This document shows positions 33,365 to 44,887 of a stretch of 64,000 nt of DNA, piece by piece. How positions within the stretch are numbered: the first letter of the stretch is position 1; every line of letters starts with the position of its first letter. This stretch comes from Carposina sasakii (taxonomy: Eukaryota > Arthropoda > Insecta > Lepidoptera > Carposinidae): contig CP053165.1 in the NCBI GenBank assembly GCA_014607495.2, positions 1,978,906 through 2,042,905 on the forward strand, read 5' to 3'. Position numbers and translations under genes: made by a program. Below the pieces are notes generated by a model that ran no database searches, was not told where the DNA came from, and was given only the letters and a program-made list of their open reading frames with translations.

Positions 33365-33862
33365 ATGAAATGGCGACAGGTCACGGGAGTTACGTGCGAT
33401 GCCCGGATGCCGTTAAAGCTAAAGGGTAAGGTGTATAAGACCGTAATTCGACCTGTCGTCTTGTATGGATCTAAATGCTGGGCCGTAAAGAAGAAGGATG
33501 AAAATCAACTGCAGGTAAGCGAGATGAGAATGTTGAGATGGATGTGTGAAGTTACAAGAATGGATAAAATAAGAAATGAGTATATAAGACGAATTTTGAA
33601 AGTTGCGCCAATCACAGACAAGTCACGAAGTAACCGTCTCTCTTGGTACGGGCATGTAAAGCGACGGGATGAAAGGCATATTTTATAGAGAGTGTTTTGC
33701 ATGAGTGTGAATGGATATAAAGGAAGAGGTAGACCAAAGAAGTGTTGGATGTACTGTGTGAGGGAGGATATGCGTGTATTGGGACAATGAGATGACGGAT
33801 AATAGGGATGAATGAAAGAAGGGTACATATTGCGCCGACCCCAAATAAATGGGAACAGGGCA
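33365..33862 (+). pseudogene. RTE-2 reverse transcriptase C-terminal region
   Basis: An open frame of 107 codons reads KLKGKVYKTVIRPVVLYGSK, CWAVKKKDENQLQVSEMRML, RWMCEVTRMDKIRNEYIRRI, LKVAPITDKSRSNRLSWYGH and VKRRDERHIL before a TAG. The same frame then continues through GYKGRGRPKKCWM toward an RRPQIN-NRAG ending. The LYGS-CWA, MRMLRWM and WYGHV-RR blocks are the classic C-terminal part of RTE-like LINE proteins, downstream of the catalytic palm. One stop after RHIL and others near the end disable it. Its tail ATGATGATGA at about 33868 is an (ATG)n remnant. Confidence 0.85.
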
Positions 33863-33920
33863 GGAAGATGATGATGACCAATGTTTCTATTGAGTATCAT
33901 TCTATTGAGTTATCATTCAT

Positions 33921-34057
33921 GGGGTGAGTTTCATGGAATAGCTCCTATGCCTGATTTGGAAAATAACATTTATTGTATGCAGTAACACAGATGGTGTAGT
34001 CATACATATAGTACTTGGCGCCCTCGCCCAGGGGAGCTGTTTGATGAAACACACTCC
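33921..34057. mobile_element. Short TIR MITE
   Basis: GGGGTGAGTTTCATGGAATA at the left and TTTGATGAAACACACTCC at the right are imperfect inverted repeats, extended by AGCTCCTA against GGGGAGCT. 137 bp, non-coding. Confidence 0.5.
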
Positions 34058-34524
34058 ACTATAATATTATCTGTGAATGATGTAGCACACCTATAATTGG
34101 CACATACATTAGATTTTTAGTTGTAAGTGTAATTATTGTTGCTCTTAATGTATGTTCTGTAAGTGTGTCTAAATAAATAACTTCTATATATTTTAAATTA
34201 AGAAAAATAGAGTTTATTTTTGTTGTGGTAATACAATTGAATTAATTATTTGGACGTGGTATTGTAATACGATCTCTTGAGTTTAATTAATTAATATTAC
34301 AAAACTGTGTCTATAGTACGAGTACAAACATACCACAAAAAAGGCGTATCTATTCAACATAATTTCGCTTCAAAATTTTTGCATATATGAAAACAAACAC
34401 TTTTCTCAATTACCTCCAAAACTTCTTACAAATGTTTGCATTATCAGTCCGACTATACTCCAATGCTGATACATAGTTTTACTAGAACACATTACCTGTA
34501 TCTTCTTCCGTATGTATCATAAGT
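34058..34524. other. AT-rich stretch, no feature seen
   Basis: No supported feature. Confidence 0.4.
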
Positions 34525-34630
34525 ATTGACTATGGAATTTCGGGGCGTCCTCTCAGGTGATTAACTAGCATCTTGTCACATATTTTTTTACTCCCAGTTT
34601 CTCGGTTTACACTCCCTCCTTTTGGGAACA
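34525..34630 (+). repeat. Family D repeat, decayed
   Basis: TTGACTATGGAATTTCGGGG, CGTCCTCTCAGGTGATTAAC and TAGCATCTTGTCACAT match the first module; CTCCTTTTGGGAACATAAAC matches the second. Confidence 0.5.
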
Positions 34631-36177
34631 TAAACGTAGGTATATGCATATGAGTTCACCAATATAGTATAGGTATAGAGTTAGAAATGAATTCGCCGAC
34701 ACCCTTCCTTACAACGCTATATTTAACCCAATTCACGTGTCGCCATTTTGGTCGGAACCTAAAAATAGTTTTTTTGAATTTACACGAAACGATATACGTC
34801 GAAAGTTGTTTAACAAGGAAAGTTTGAAACTGAAACTGAAACTTAACTAAGAATCAGTTCATTTTTGTAGTTAGATAACATGAATTCAGTATAAAACTGT
34901 CAATTTTAAAAACTACTATCAAGATAACCATATAAAATTTGAATTCTAATGGAGATTTTAATGTCGTTTCAAGACTTAGACAGATTAAATAAAAATAATT
35001 ATATAATATTAATTTTATTGAATTGATGAAAAACAAAATAAAATGCTACTACTGCGTTTGAATCAAATTTTACTAATAGAACAAGTTGTAAGTGAGCGAA
35101 TGGTTCCCTAAAAGGTAGAATTATGAAAGCCATGTTGCACACTTCAAAACCACAGGCTGACTTTCTCACTCGCGACCGGTCCGCCACCCAGTTGCTAAAC
35201 GTCAAAACTACGGACCGATTCAAATAATTTGTTTCTATTCTGAGTATCTATTGGCTGCACAAACTTTTTAAACTAGCACAATAATATGAATTTACGCATT
35301 GAGAGCGACTGTTTATAGATATAACACCGATCGTAAGGTACAAAATCAGTTGGCCGATGTCGCCGCGAAATCGCGTCGTTTAATATAAACCGCACTAAAA
35401 GCGCAGTGGAGTGGAAACGAGGGGCTGGTTTAATACAATAACTCTGATTGTGTAACGTAGTTGCCGTTTAATCTTTGATGTTTAGACCTTTGAGTGCTGT
35501 GAATAGTGTTGGTTATACAATTTATTATACTACATTATTTTGTATAGCTATACAAAACCTCGTATAAACGTATCTGTGTCTAAATATAATTTTAGATTGA
35601 TTGTATAATTAGGTAGCATAATGTTTAATATTGAATTATTTTTTGTATAATAGCACATAATAATAATAGTATGGATTGGTTATTTTGAGGTTTAGGGATG
35701 ATTAATTAAAAAAAAGCTTACCTAATGTATGAATATATATATATATAGGTATTTTAAATACAGACATTTACGTTAAAGTCCCTTGTATAAACACACAATA
35801 AAAATGGTCAATGTGGTTAAATGGCTCGGGGGTCGTGTTTTATGAGCCAAGTTCTAATCGCGGAGACAACTATATTATTACGCACTTTTATTCTCGTGTG
35901 ATCTTTTTTTGATTTTAATTGCAAAGGGGAAATATGTTAGCTTAATCATTTTAAGTAAGTATGTTTATATGATGATATATTAAGATTCTACCAGTTAGAA
36001 TTATAATGAAAATATTTTTTATAAATGAATATTAAATTTTTGCCAGTACATTATTATAATGTTTCTTCTACGTTTTTATTACTTGTTTAGAACCACAGAG
36101 ATCTATAGAGTGGCCGTGGGGGCGTGGGCGGTGTAATTGAACTATGAACAAAATAGGCAAACATCGCGAAAACGCAA
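34631..36177. other. No gene seen; GC-richer patches
   Basis: A patch at 35160-35420 is richer in CpG than its surroundings (for example GATGTCGCCGCGAAATCGCG), which could mark a promoter or a decayed repeat. An ATGGCTCGGGGGTCGTG phrase at 35821 resembles a decayed tRNA-like head. Neither is strong enough to call. Confidence 0.35.
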
Positions 36178-36182
36178 TCAGT
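36178..36182 (+). promoter_or_regulatory. Possible TCAGT initiator upstream of the THAP exon
   Basis: TCAGT, the arthropod initiator consensus, lies 46 nt before the THAP start codon. No downstream promoter element or TATA box at the expected spacing was found. Such a 5-mer is common by chance. Confidence 0.2.
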
Positions 36183-36227
36183 CGGGACTTGATTGCCTAA
36201 CGCGTCACACGGGAGTGTTTTTTTATA

Positions 36228-36298
36228 ATGCCTGCTTGTTCAGTGGTTGTGTGCAAGAATCGAAGTGACCATAAACTTGAAGGGGTCACTTTTCATAG
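36228..36298 (+). CDS. THAP-domain protein, first coding exon
   Basis: ATG at 36228 opens 23 codons plus two bases, MPACSVVVCKNRSDHKLEGV then TFH, and stops at the donor AG|GTAAGT (36299). THAP domains begin with a C-x(2-4)-C pair close to the N-terminus and a (T/S)FH(R/K) motif about 20 residues on. Here the cysteines are residues 4 and 9, and TFH plus the split codon beginning AG fits R or S. The first coding exon of human THAP1 is also 71 nt as I recall (its first-intron variants are numbered c.71+), so the intron position agrees. THAP is a DNA-binding zinc finger found in host regulators and in P-element-type transposases. The rest of the domain must lie in later exons, which I could not identify with confidence. 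It may be a host gene or a domesticated or dead transposon exon. Confidence 0.5.
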
Positions 36299-38067
36299 GT
36301 AAGTACAATAACAATTTTGTTTTCTAGCATTTATACCCAAATTTCATTTTATTTCGTTAAAATAATTTTCACTGAGTGACATATGTAACCTAACGATTGA
36401 ACCTAATACATTGCTCGCTAAGTGTAGCGTGCCTGGTGTTGAAATCAGTTTGACCGAGTGATGATAATTGCGCATATTGAATCGGCCGCTCCCGCGCACG
36501 GCCGCTGCTAAGCGCTTTGACATAGAGTTGTACCTGTCATTTCTTGTTGTCGATACGTCACGTTGCCGTGAATAGTACCTACGAGTAATAACTAATGTTA
36601 AGTAGATAATTTTGAGAGTTTAAAAAATATTATGTTTATGTAAAACAATGGTGAATTACTTATTATTATTAGTGTAACAAAGTACCTAAATTAATGTAGA
36701 TGTGTGCAAAGTCAACTTTCTTTATTTTTGTGTTTCTTATTAATAAATATTTTTTTAAATTATAATATAAAAAAATATTAATTAACTGTAAAATAGTTAC
36801 TATAAAGTAGTTACTTACCTACTTTGTGTTATCGAGTCTTAAATATTTCAGAATATTTTGTACCAATAAGCATATTATTATAGTTTTTTATTTCCATCGA
36901 ACATTTACATACCGTACTAATTTATTAAAGACTCCGCTACGAATTTACTTTATTCTTTATCCCTTCAAGAAAAATAACCTTTTATTTGTGACCTCATACT
37001 TTTGTGACTGTGATGCAACTCAAAATCTAAGCTCAATCGGACAACGAGAAGTAAAAAAAGTAGGTTGAATTTTAAGATGAAGCTAAGTAAAAACATGTTT
37101 AAAATTGTATTGTGACCAGCTACTAAAGCCTAAATTGTTCGCGATGTGCAACAACGCAAGTGCTCGATAACAAATTTATCGACAGTCAATCACTAGCGTA
37201 CGTGTGAAATTTGTTGAATGTATTTGCTATACTGAGGCGCGTACTTACACAGTAGATAGCAATGTGTGCGCGCCAATGAGAGTACCGCCTTAAATGTGTG
37301 AGTGTCAGAGATTTATCAATGTTGGGTGTAATTTGTGTTATTATTTAGATGTCAATGTAAGTGTGGCTTATAGCCGCTTACATCAGAACTCAAACTAAGT
37401 GCGCTTAGCGGCCCATCTCCTGTGTTTCTGTTATCATGTTTAGAACGGTTATTATAGAACGAATAAATACTGCATTTTAAATACATGTTATATTTATGTT
37501 GTCGGCGCTTGTATATCGTATTAAATGCAACTCAATGTACTCAAACAGTATACGGTGTAATATTTATTTTATTCGTACATTTACAGATCACCCAAATAAC
37601 GACCGACGGGATCGTTAAAACTTTGCTGATCGTCGACGTGGAAAAATAAATTGCTCCACAACTTTTAATAGTTCCCTCTCGATGTGAGTCGCGATACACG
37701 TATTAAGCAATACATGTATTTTTTTGATAGGTATGCCATAGTTTAGTGTACGGCGTAATATGTTACACAATATTTTTTTTTTCCTGTGCCGCTAAAAAAT
37801 AAACTTGGCAAAATTTTTACACAAAAATATTATTATAGTTTGCAATATTTCATGGTTTATTATATTCTATTCTCAGTGGTTATTGTTTACTTCATGTTCG
37901 TGTACCCTTGATTGAGAGACGGGCATGGGAGTAAAGGCATTTTTCAATGATCAAGTGATATTGAAGTGTGAGTGAACTATTCATTATATAGATCGAGGTT
38001 GGACACTTTAACTTTCTAACTCGGTTTGATATTGATAATAGTTAAAACCAATATTAACATCTGTCCG
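36299..38067. other. Putative THAP intron and flank, no clear further exon
   Basis: Begins with the GTAAGT donor. A polypyrimidine-poor acceptor CATTTACAG at 37579-37587 is followed by sequence with HPNNDRRDR in one frame, reminiscent of the THAP region after FHR, but the spliced phase gives a stop after RSPK. CpG-rich phrases at 36485-36515 and 37220-37260 are unassigned. Confidence 0.3.
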
Positions 38068-38160
38068 CGCTATACTACACGTGGCTGTGAGATCTCCCTC
38101 ACTATGATCCTGTAGTGACGGCCACCCTTGTTCGGGAATACAGCCGTGTGCCTATGGAAC
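38068..38160 (+). repeat. Family D repeat, second module
   Basis: CCGCGCTATACTACACGTGG, CTGTGAGATCTCCCTCACTA and TTGTTCGGGAATACAGCCGT match the second family D module. It directly abuts a family M element. Confidence 0.5.
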
Positions 38161-38164
38161 TATA

Positions 38165-38361
38165 CAGGCTGATTTTAATATCTGTCTATGAAAAAACTAG
38201 CATAAACACTGGACACTATAAATTTCGCCCGATCAAGTAATTAAAAAATCTTTTCCAAAAAAATTTACATCGTTTCACAGCATTTTTTTGGCATAAACTT
38301 ACTTTATTTGATATATAGAGTACGTACCATTCGTTAATGGTGGCATCGAAAAAACACCCTG
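38165..38361 (-). mobile_element. MITE family M, internally deleted copy
   Basis: Ends CAGGCTG and CACCCTG with TA outside. It keeps ACTATAAATTTCGCCCGATC and CATAAACTTACTTTATTTGA but lacks the CAACTTTGGACCCTAATATT half, leaving 197 bp instead of about 380. Confidence 0.75.
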
Positions 38362-40037
38362 TATATATGTTTTAAAACCAATATCAAGTGCAGGGTAATT
38401 TAACTAAAATTAACTACGTTTGTATTTGTTAATAAAAAAAAATAGTTTTCATCGTGAGCACAAATAAGAGAGAACTGTATGAATGCTACCGCGCTGCATT
38501 CATTTCGATTTAGATCTATCCGCGCTAGTTCTTAAAAAGTAAATGTACAGTATCACCACTAACTGTTTAGATCTTTCTATAGAGTTTTAAAACTACAGGT
38601 CTTCACGTTCCACGTCTGCGTCAAACTGTTTATTATGTAAGACCAGTATAAAACAAATATTATGACTGTCATTGTAGAAATGAAATATTGCATTTACTGA
38701 TCCCCCTGGCGAAATAAGGATTCGTCAAAAACCTGTCACGTTACTTCATAGTAAATCTCTATATGAAAGAGGGTCCTGTCACGGAGGTTGAAAGTGTCAC
38801 GGAGCTGTCAAGGAGCAGTTTGTAAGGACTTACAATGCGGGTCCGTTTAGGACTTACAAGGAATGCAGTAGCCCAACCAAGAGAACAATCGCGCTATTAT
38901 TGAACCTACGTAATTACAAAAACCAAATCACAACTAAAACGTTATGTATGTGCATTTTGTATAGCGAAAAATATTGACAACGATCAAAGCCAAAACAGCC
39001 AAATAAAAACAAATCGCAACCAAAAAAGTTTAGTTGAAAGGTAAAAACGTTGTCATTTAGTGCGATTGCCCTTTAGACCTGAATTTTAACTATTGTCAGC
39101 CATTTTAATATAAGCGAATAATATGCAAAATAAAGAGTGCCTTAATGGCCGATAAGTCTTAACGAATGCAAAATGCATTTTTTTTAAATACATTAAGAAC
39201 TTTATAAGGATTATTTGGTTTTGTTAGCTGGAAGAGATTACAGAGATAAGCGGTTCTTTGTACATTTATTGTATCAATTTTTTACCCGAGTTCTCCTAGC
39301 ACAAGAATATTATTGCTTAAATGGAAATCTTAAACTTCGTTTTGTTGTGTATTTTTGAGAACGAAATTAATTATTTTATATTTATTTATGTATATTATGT
39401 AAAATTAATGAATATGAATTCGAATTTAATCGATTGTCAATTTGTATTCGTTGACCATAATCTAAAAGATTTAACACGTCCACACTTAATCCGCTAAAAC
39501 TTCGCTCTTCTCGTTTCTTAAACAATTGTTTTGCAAGTATATGTAAACATATTGGGACAGTAAAATGCCGGAGGATGTATTTGATTGACGGAAGGGATCT
39601 TTATGCAATACAAAGGTGAATACAAAGTAGATAAAAGTTGGAGAAAAGTTTATGGACAAATTCAATAAACTGCCTATCATAGTAAATCCAGAGGACTTAG
39701 ATAAATAGAATCGATTGAAAATCGTCACCGACATCTTTCATCTCGACAGGATGTCGTTGCTTTATTTAGTAGAAGTGTTGCATCAACGAACGTCGATGCC
39801 AAACGATGTTACTTTGTCTAAGCTTACGGATCTTCACAGTCGCAAGAAATGTGTAGCTTGTCTATTTTATCCGGAAAAATAAACATGTGATTTTGAGTTT
39901 AATTGTGGTCATATTCGTAGCAAAAATGCATGCCCCTTTGTTACACTCTTTGTTGAAAATGTATACACCGTTGCTGTAGTATAAACGGGGGGCTGGGATA
40001 TTAACCAATAAGCTTGTAATAGATCTATGTAGTCTCA
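38362..40037. other. No gene seen; one LINE UTR trace
   Basis: At 39229-39285 GCTGGAAGAGATTACAGAGA and TAAGCGGTTCTTTGTACATT resemble the LINE 3' UTR at 27734-28000 in its usual orientation. Otherwise nothing recognised. Confidence 0.4.
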
Positions 40038-40235
40038 GCAGAGTACAATAGCACCAACCTATGCCTGCCTGCCCATGGGTATCCTAAGAGGCGGCTAAGT
40101 TCCGATAGGTGGGCAGCAGCGCCTGAAAATCACACTGCTGTCACCAACCCACCTGCGCTCAGCGTGGCGACTATGGCAATAGCCTTGTGGCGCGCCCTGG
40201 GCCCGGCCTACGTCTGTGTGGGCTGCAATAGGCTG
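40038..40235 (+). mobile_element. SINE family B, old near-full-length copy
   Basis: GCAGAGTACAATAGCACCAA, TGGGCAGCAGCGCCTGAAAA, TCACCAACCCACCTGCGCTC and GGCCTACGTCTGTGTGGGCT follow the plus orientation of the 63525 copy. High divergence and loss of the ATGATG tail mark it as old. Confidence 0.6.
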
Positions 40236-42701
40236 CTGTGTGATGTCTATACCTACGAATTTTCAGACCCCAGTCTCTGAAGTCTATATTAGTTTAGTCG
40301 CAAAAGCGATAGGTATGAGCGTAAAGAAAACACAAATACATGCAAATATTTTGGGGCAAAAATAAATATTTGCACCATGCCAAAGAGAATTGTGGTCGTT
40401 TGATGTCCTGAATAAATATAAAACGGACCGCGGGCTTTATAAATAAAGAGGGGGTAGTTATTGATTTAAAGTTAATATAAAAGACCTCGCGCAATACTAA
40501 TATTATAGGAAATTGGAAACTCAAGAAAAATATAGTAACATTGATAATAATGTATTTCGTACTTTTATTTCTATATGTTTTAAAAAATTTCTCTAAGTAT
40601 TATCGCATTGCTTCGGCTCTGCAAGTTAGATACGTGTCATGATTTTTACCTAGCAATAAATTATTTCCTATATTTCGTCTTTGGAAATATTTTTTCGAAG
40701 CTTTACATCTTTTAAACATTAACACAAGAAACAGATAAATACCTAGTTAAAAGAAAACTCACCGCTGTGTAACCCATAAATAACTGTTTATTGCCTTTTG
40801 CGACATTTATTATTTTGTTCATCCGAGAGAAACCGGATGCTGTGCTAGTGTGTCTGATTTTAAATCTATGTTCTTTAACTTTGGGCATTCTTTTTTATAA
40901 CTTTTTGGCTGACCTCGAAGTCCTTCTTAGCTTAAAACTTTATATATATTTTATATTAATACGGCCGCCAGATGACGGCACCGCTATCCAAGGTAACTAA
41001 AGCTTAACCTGTACAACCTTAAAATGAAAATGATTATTTATTGTGTCAAAACATGGTCCAGTAAAGTTAAATAAGAGACTGTTTCTATTTAAAATTATTT
41101 TATTCAATATTTTAATTTATTCAATAATGTTATAAAATTTATTAAGTATTACATAATTATAAGTAAGTAAGTAATTTAAGTAAGTATATACTTAATAAAG
41201 CCACAAAAATCCGCTAGTTCTATTACTCCTGCACAAGAAGAATAAAAAAAATAATCTTGACAGGTTTTTTATGTTTATCTTGCATTACAGTGTCCTCGTG
41301 ACTTTATTATTTATGTAATAGATAACAAAATTAGTTTTGACTTTTGTACTCTATGTTATACCTACATGACATATTTAAAAAAATTATATATGAAGTTAGT
41401 TTTCATAACCGACTTGCAAAGGTAAAATTTTGTTTCCCAGGTTAGCGGTGACGTAATATGATGGCCGTACAGTCCTAATATCATTCATTATGATCCAATA
41501 GGACAAAGTCGACCGTCGATTTGCAATTCAAATAACATTCCCGTTTAAAATCAACATGGAATAATTTAAGTCTATTTCTGTGGCCATGTTAAAGAACGCT
41601 TAGTGAGTTATAACAAAGGGTTGTAATTTGATTTTCTCTATGAATAACATTAATAATTCAATCGCGATTGTAATAGGCTATTTGACTGATTTTCAAAATC
41701 TATTTTATATTATTCTCTGGAGGTTTGAAAACTGTATTTTTTAATTCTGGTACATACTCGTACATATTTACTTAATAATATCAAAGTAAAAGTTTAATAT
41801 TTAAATAGCGCGCCAAAACGCTTCTTTGAAAATATAGCGTCGGTGACATCACTTGCCTGTATCTGTCACTTTGACACATGTCATCCACATACATTTTAGT
41901 TTTTTTTTTTTTAGTTTATCCCAAGGAAAGGCAAGGGGAACTAAGCACATACAGCCTAATCATTGTTTAGTAAAATGTATTCTGAATTTATGATGAATGA
42001 CAATGATGATGAATGGAAACGTCGGGAAAATCCTCAAGAACAAGTGTAAAGTTAGTCAAAATGAAAAATTATTGCAGAAACAACTTACATGCGCCCATGA
42101 AGAGATCGTAATCCGGCTAAAGTTTTACTCGGCTTACCTGCGTATAAAAACATGCACACACACTAGATTCACATCACAAGTAATCAAAATATAACTTATC
42201 TACCAGAAAACATTACTTTACGGACACATGCAAGCCATTTACAAATAAATTTTGATTTTCACAAGAAAATTACACCTGCACCCTTCCAGCTTTTCCCGCC
42301 GAATCACATACATTTTAGTGTAAACAAAAAACAATATTTACAAGCAGGTGACGTCATAATAAGCCCGACCAATCATAAGCGTTTTATGTCACGTGGCAAA
42401 AGTTTTAAAATATGCATTTTTATTTACGGATTTTTAAGTAAATCAATTATTACTTTCATCTTACGTTAGTAAATAACTGTTCTTAGACTCATAATACATA
42501 CTGATTACAGTAATTGACGATTTATTTTTCACATTGTCAAATAGCCAATTGAAATTGGTGAAAAAATTGTGTTCTGTAAATCTTAGCAGAGTGATGTATT
42601 ATTGAAATAGGAAGGTAGATCTGCAGGATCACGATGGAGATTCTCACGAAGGTTATTGATCAGTGATAAGCGACTTATACTATACATAATATTATAATAT
42701 A
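40236..42701. other. No gene seen
   Basis: Long AT-rich stretch. TTATCCCAAGGAAAGGCAAG at about 41918 followed by TATTCTGAATTTATGATGAA may be an interspersed repeat, but no second copy is present here. AAGTAAGTAAGTAA at 41161 is a short microsatellite. Confidence 0.4.
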
Positions 42702-43278
42702 CTGGGTGTAAAAAGACAACTTTGTTCTTTTAATACCTCGTATTATTTGTAACATCACGATCATTTTTTTCTATGGAAGTATCCCTGGGAAGCCGCGGGT
42801 TTCCAAGATGTCGAGGTCCAAAGTTACATTAATATTATAATTTTTTTACATAAATCCATCTAAAATAGGTAAACAAACATTTTTTCAAAGATACATTTTT
42901 GGGGGGAAGGGGAAAATTAAAAAAATAAATTCATGTAAAAATGTTATAAGGTTAGTTTTTATTCAAGTAGGTACATTCCACCCACCTTATCTCCGTACTG
43001 AACCTTTTTGAGAAATTAGTTTTCATCCTAAAGAAGTCGAATTAAAATAACATGGTGTGCTACCAACTGCAGGTGGATGAAAATCGACGGAACCCTCTTC
43101 ACGCGAGTAACTTTGTTTCATAAATTCTTAGGTTTTTTTCAAAGTACGTTTCCCATCAAACGAATACATTGGCAATACAATGGTTCATAATTTTTTGTCC
43201 CACATAGAAGAAAATGATCGTAACCTTACAAAGAATACGAGGTATTAAAAAAACATATCGTTGTCTTTTTACACCCTG
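42702..43278. mobile_element. MITE family M relative with long inverted repeats
   Basis: Ends CTGGGTG and CACCCTG with TA on each side. About 75 bp of inverted repeat: AAAAAGACAACTTTGTTCTT and TAATACCTCGTATTATTTGT on the left against AATACGAGGTATTAAAAAAA and CGTTGTCTTTTTACACCC on the right. AACATCACGATCATTTTTTT on the left also resembles the ATCACGATCATTTTTCTC segment of family M. 577 bp, no transposase. Confidence 0.75.
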
Positions 43279-43285
43279 TATACTA

Positions 43286-43575
43286 TAAGCGGTGATAGCC
43301 CAGTGGTTAAGACGTTCGCCTTCTAAGCAGGAGGCGTAAGTTCGATCCCAGTCACGCCTCCTGATTACAGTAAAAGCAATAGCAAAGCCGCGCGATCGCG
43401 ATAATTGAGAGTGAGCGCGTGCGCGCAACGAGCGCTCGGCATCATCTCGCGGCCCGCACCTCGCCCGCGCACACATACACTCTCAATTATCGCGATCGCG
43501 CGGCTTTGCTATTGCTTTTACGTAATCAGGGGGCCGGGCCCGTACCAATGAATTTATTTCATGACAGATAGTGGA
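43286..43575 (+). mobile_element. tRNA-derived SINE split by a foldback element
   Basis: GCGGTGATAGCCCAGTGGTT (A-box region), AAGACGTTCGCCTTC and GTAAGTTCGATCCCAGTCAC (B-box region) end at 43356. The SINE resumes at about 43536 with GGGCCCGTACCAATGAATTT. The uninterrupted order is visible at 46219-46310, which confirms the insertion. Confidence 0.8.
43356..43534. mobile_element. Near-perfect foldback MITE inserted in a SINE
   Basis: Left arm 43361-43413 and right arm 43479-43530 match over about 52 bp with a single indel. They include AAAGCAATAGCAAAGCCGCG and CGATCGCGATAATTGAGAGT. The ~65-bp loop is unusually GC-rich (GAGCGCGTGCGCGCAACGAG). Ends read CCTGATTAC/GTAATCAGG. The near identity of the arms implies a young element or recent arm correction. 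Confidence 0.85.
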
Positions 43576-43587
43576 CTCTTATGACAT

Positions 43588-43645
43588 GCACGGAAGGAGA
43601 TGCAGCTGATATATTCTAGTAAAGCCTGCATCAACACGTCGGTTA
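43588..43645 (+). repeat. Family D repeat module
   Basis: GACATGCACGGAAGGAGATG, CAGCTGATATATTCTAGTAA and AGCCTGCAT: the clearest copy of this module in the window. Confidence 0.55.
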
Positions 43646-44496
43646 GTACCGAGCTTTATATTTGAGGTTGAAACCATATATTGTTTATCAATACTCCCTT
43701 TTGAGCCTTCTCACATACACAATAAATAACTGATTGAACTGAGACAGGAATTTCGGAAGTAATTGTGTTGTTTTCTACGAAACCCAGCATTTGAAAGTCT
43801 AATATCGCCTCTGACGTCACTTTTCAGGCTTACTAACTTAGATAGAATGGTGACTATTTGGTGACGCCACAGTTTTTTGTATCATTGTTAGTATGAGATT
43901 GCTTTGATCAACTACTGACTTGGACCATTAATTAACAAAGCCATGTACAAGCTTTTAAATGCAGCTGGATAAATACTTTTAAAAATGTGTTGAATTTTTC
44001 AACTATGCACTTTTTTAAATATGATAAGCCCGCAATGGAAGCTTGAAAAGTTTTACACTGCACTGTTATTTTGCGATACATTACTGTTTTTTTATGTTGC
44101 AATAAAACTAAACTTTTTGCTATATAATTTTTTATGAATTACACAATTTCGTTGCCGATAATGAATTAAAAATTATATGCTGTTTGTATAAAATAAAACA
44201 CACGGATAAGAAGTCGAAGAAAATATAAAAAAGGCGCAAAAGATGTCACAAAAAAAAATCTGTGACTCAATCACTAGAATCCCCACTATTTTTCCCTAAT
44301 ATTTGGGACAAGTCTATGACCACGCGGACTGTCTACCAATTACTTCGTTATATTTAAGAACTTATAATAATTTCTGATTAAAATTTCTTTGAAATCACAA
44401 ATTGAATAGGTATTTAATAGGTCCCGAAAAGTTTTTGGCAGGTACGTTTTGAAGTAACCTTCGTTAAAACTTTGTAAGTATTTTCTGTGCATCACC
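43646..44496. other. No gene seen
   Basis: AT-rich; no supported feature. Confidence 0.4.
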
Positions 44497-44677
44497 GCCC
44501 CTTATTACCTAACTAGCAAAAGCAAAGCGATATCGACAATTGTACAAAAATCACTGATTGCTTGTCAAATTCGTATTACGTAAAATGAATTTCAAAGGAA
44601 TTTCAAGGCGAATATTGTAAAATTTTCACTATCGCTTTGCTTCGGCTTTGCTATTGCGAATTAGGTAATCAGGGGGC
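44497..44677. mobile_element. Foldback MITE related to that at 43356
   Basis: Ends GCCCCTTATTACCTAA and TTAGGTAATCAGGGGGC are inverted. GCAAAAGCAAAGCGATA on the left faces TATCGCTTTGCTTCGGC on the right, and GGCTTTGCTATTGCG matches the 43.4-kb element. It lacks that element's GC-rich loop and is more diverged. Confidence 0.7.
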
Positions 44678-44887
44678 CGGTTGGACCCAATCTTTTTAGG
44701 CCATATGAAATATGAAAACGTTGTTTAGGATGAAATATATTATTGCAAGTAAACTAATAGTCTCCATTACTGTTCTCATTTGTAACATTTTACTTTCAAA
44801 TAAATAGAAAATGCAATGGTTATGTCAAACAACTTGCACAAGAATACATCACCTGCGTCTACCTCCATGTATGTCATTACTCTTACC

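Noticed and set aside
43156..43476. 106-aa minus-strand open frame (arginine-rich start)
   Set aside because: It crosses the foldback element, the SINE and the family M end, so it is a composite of repeats.
43356..43534. CRISPR-like or bacterial hairpin structure
   Set aside because: It is a single inverted repeat nested in a eukaryotic SINE. There are no direct repeats with spacers.
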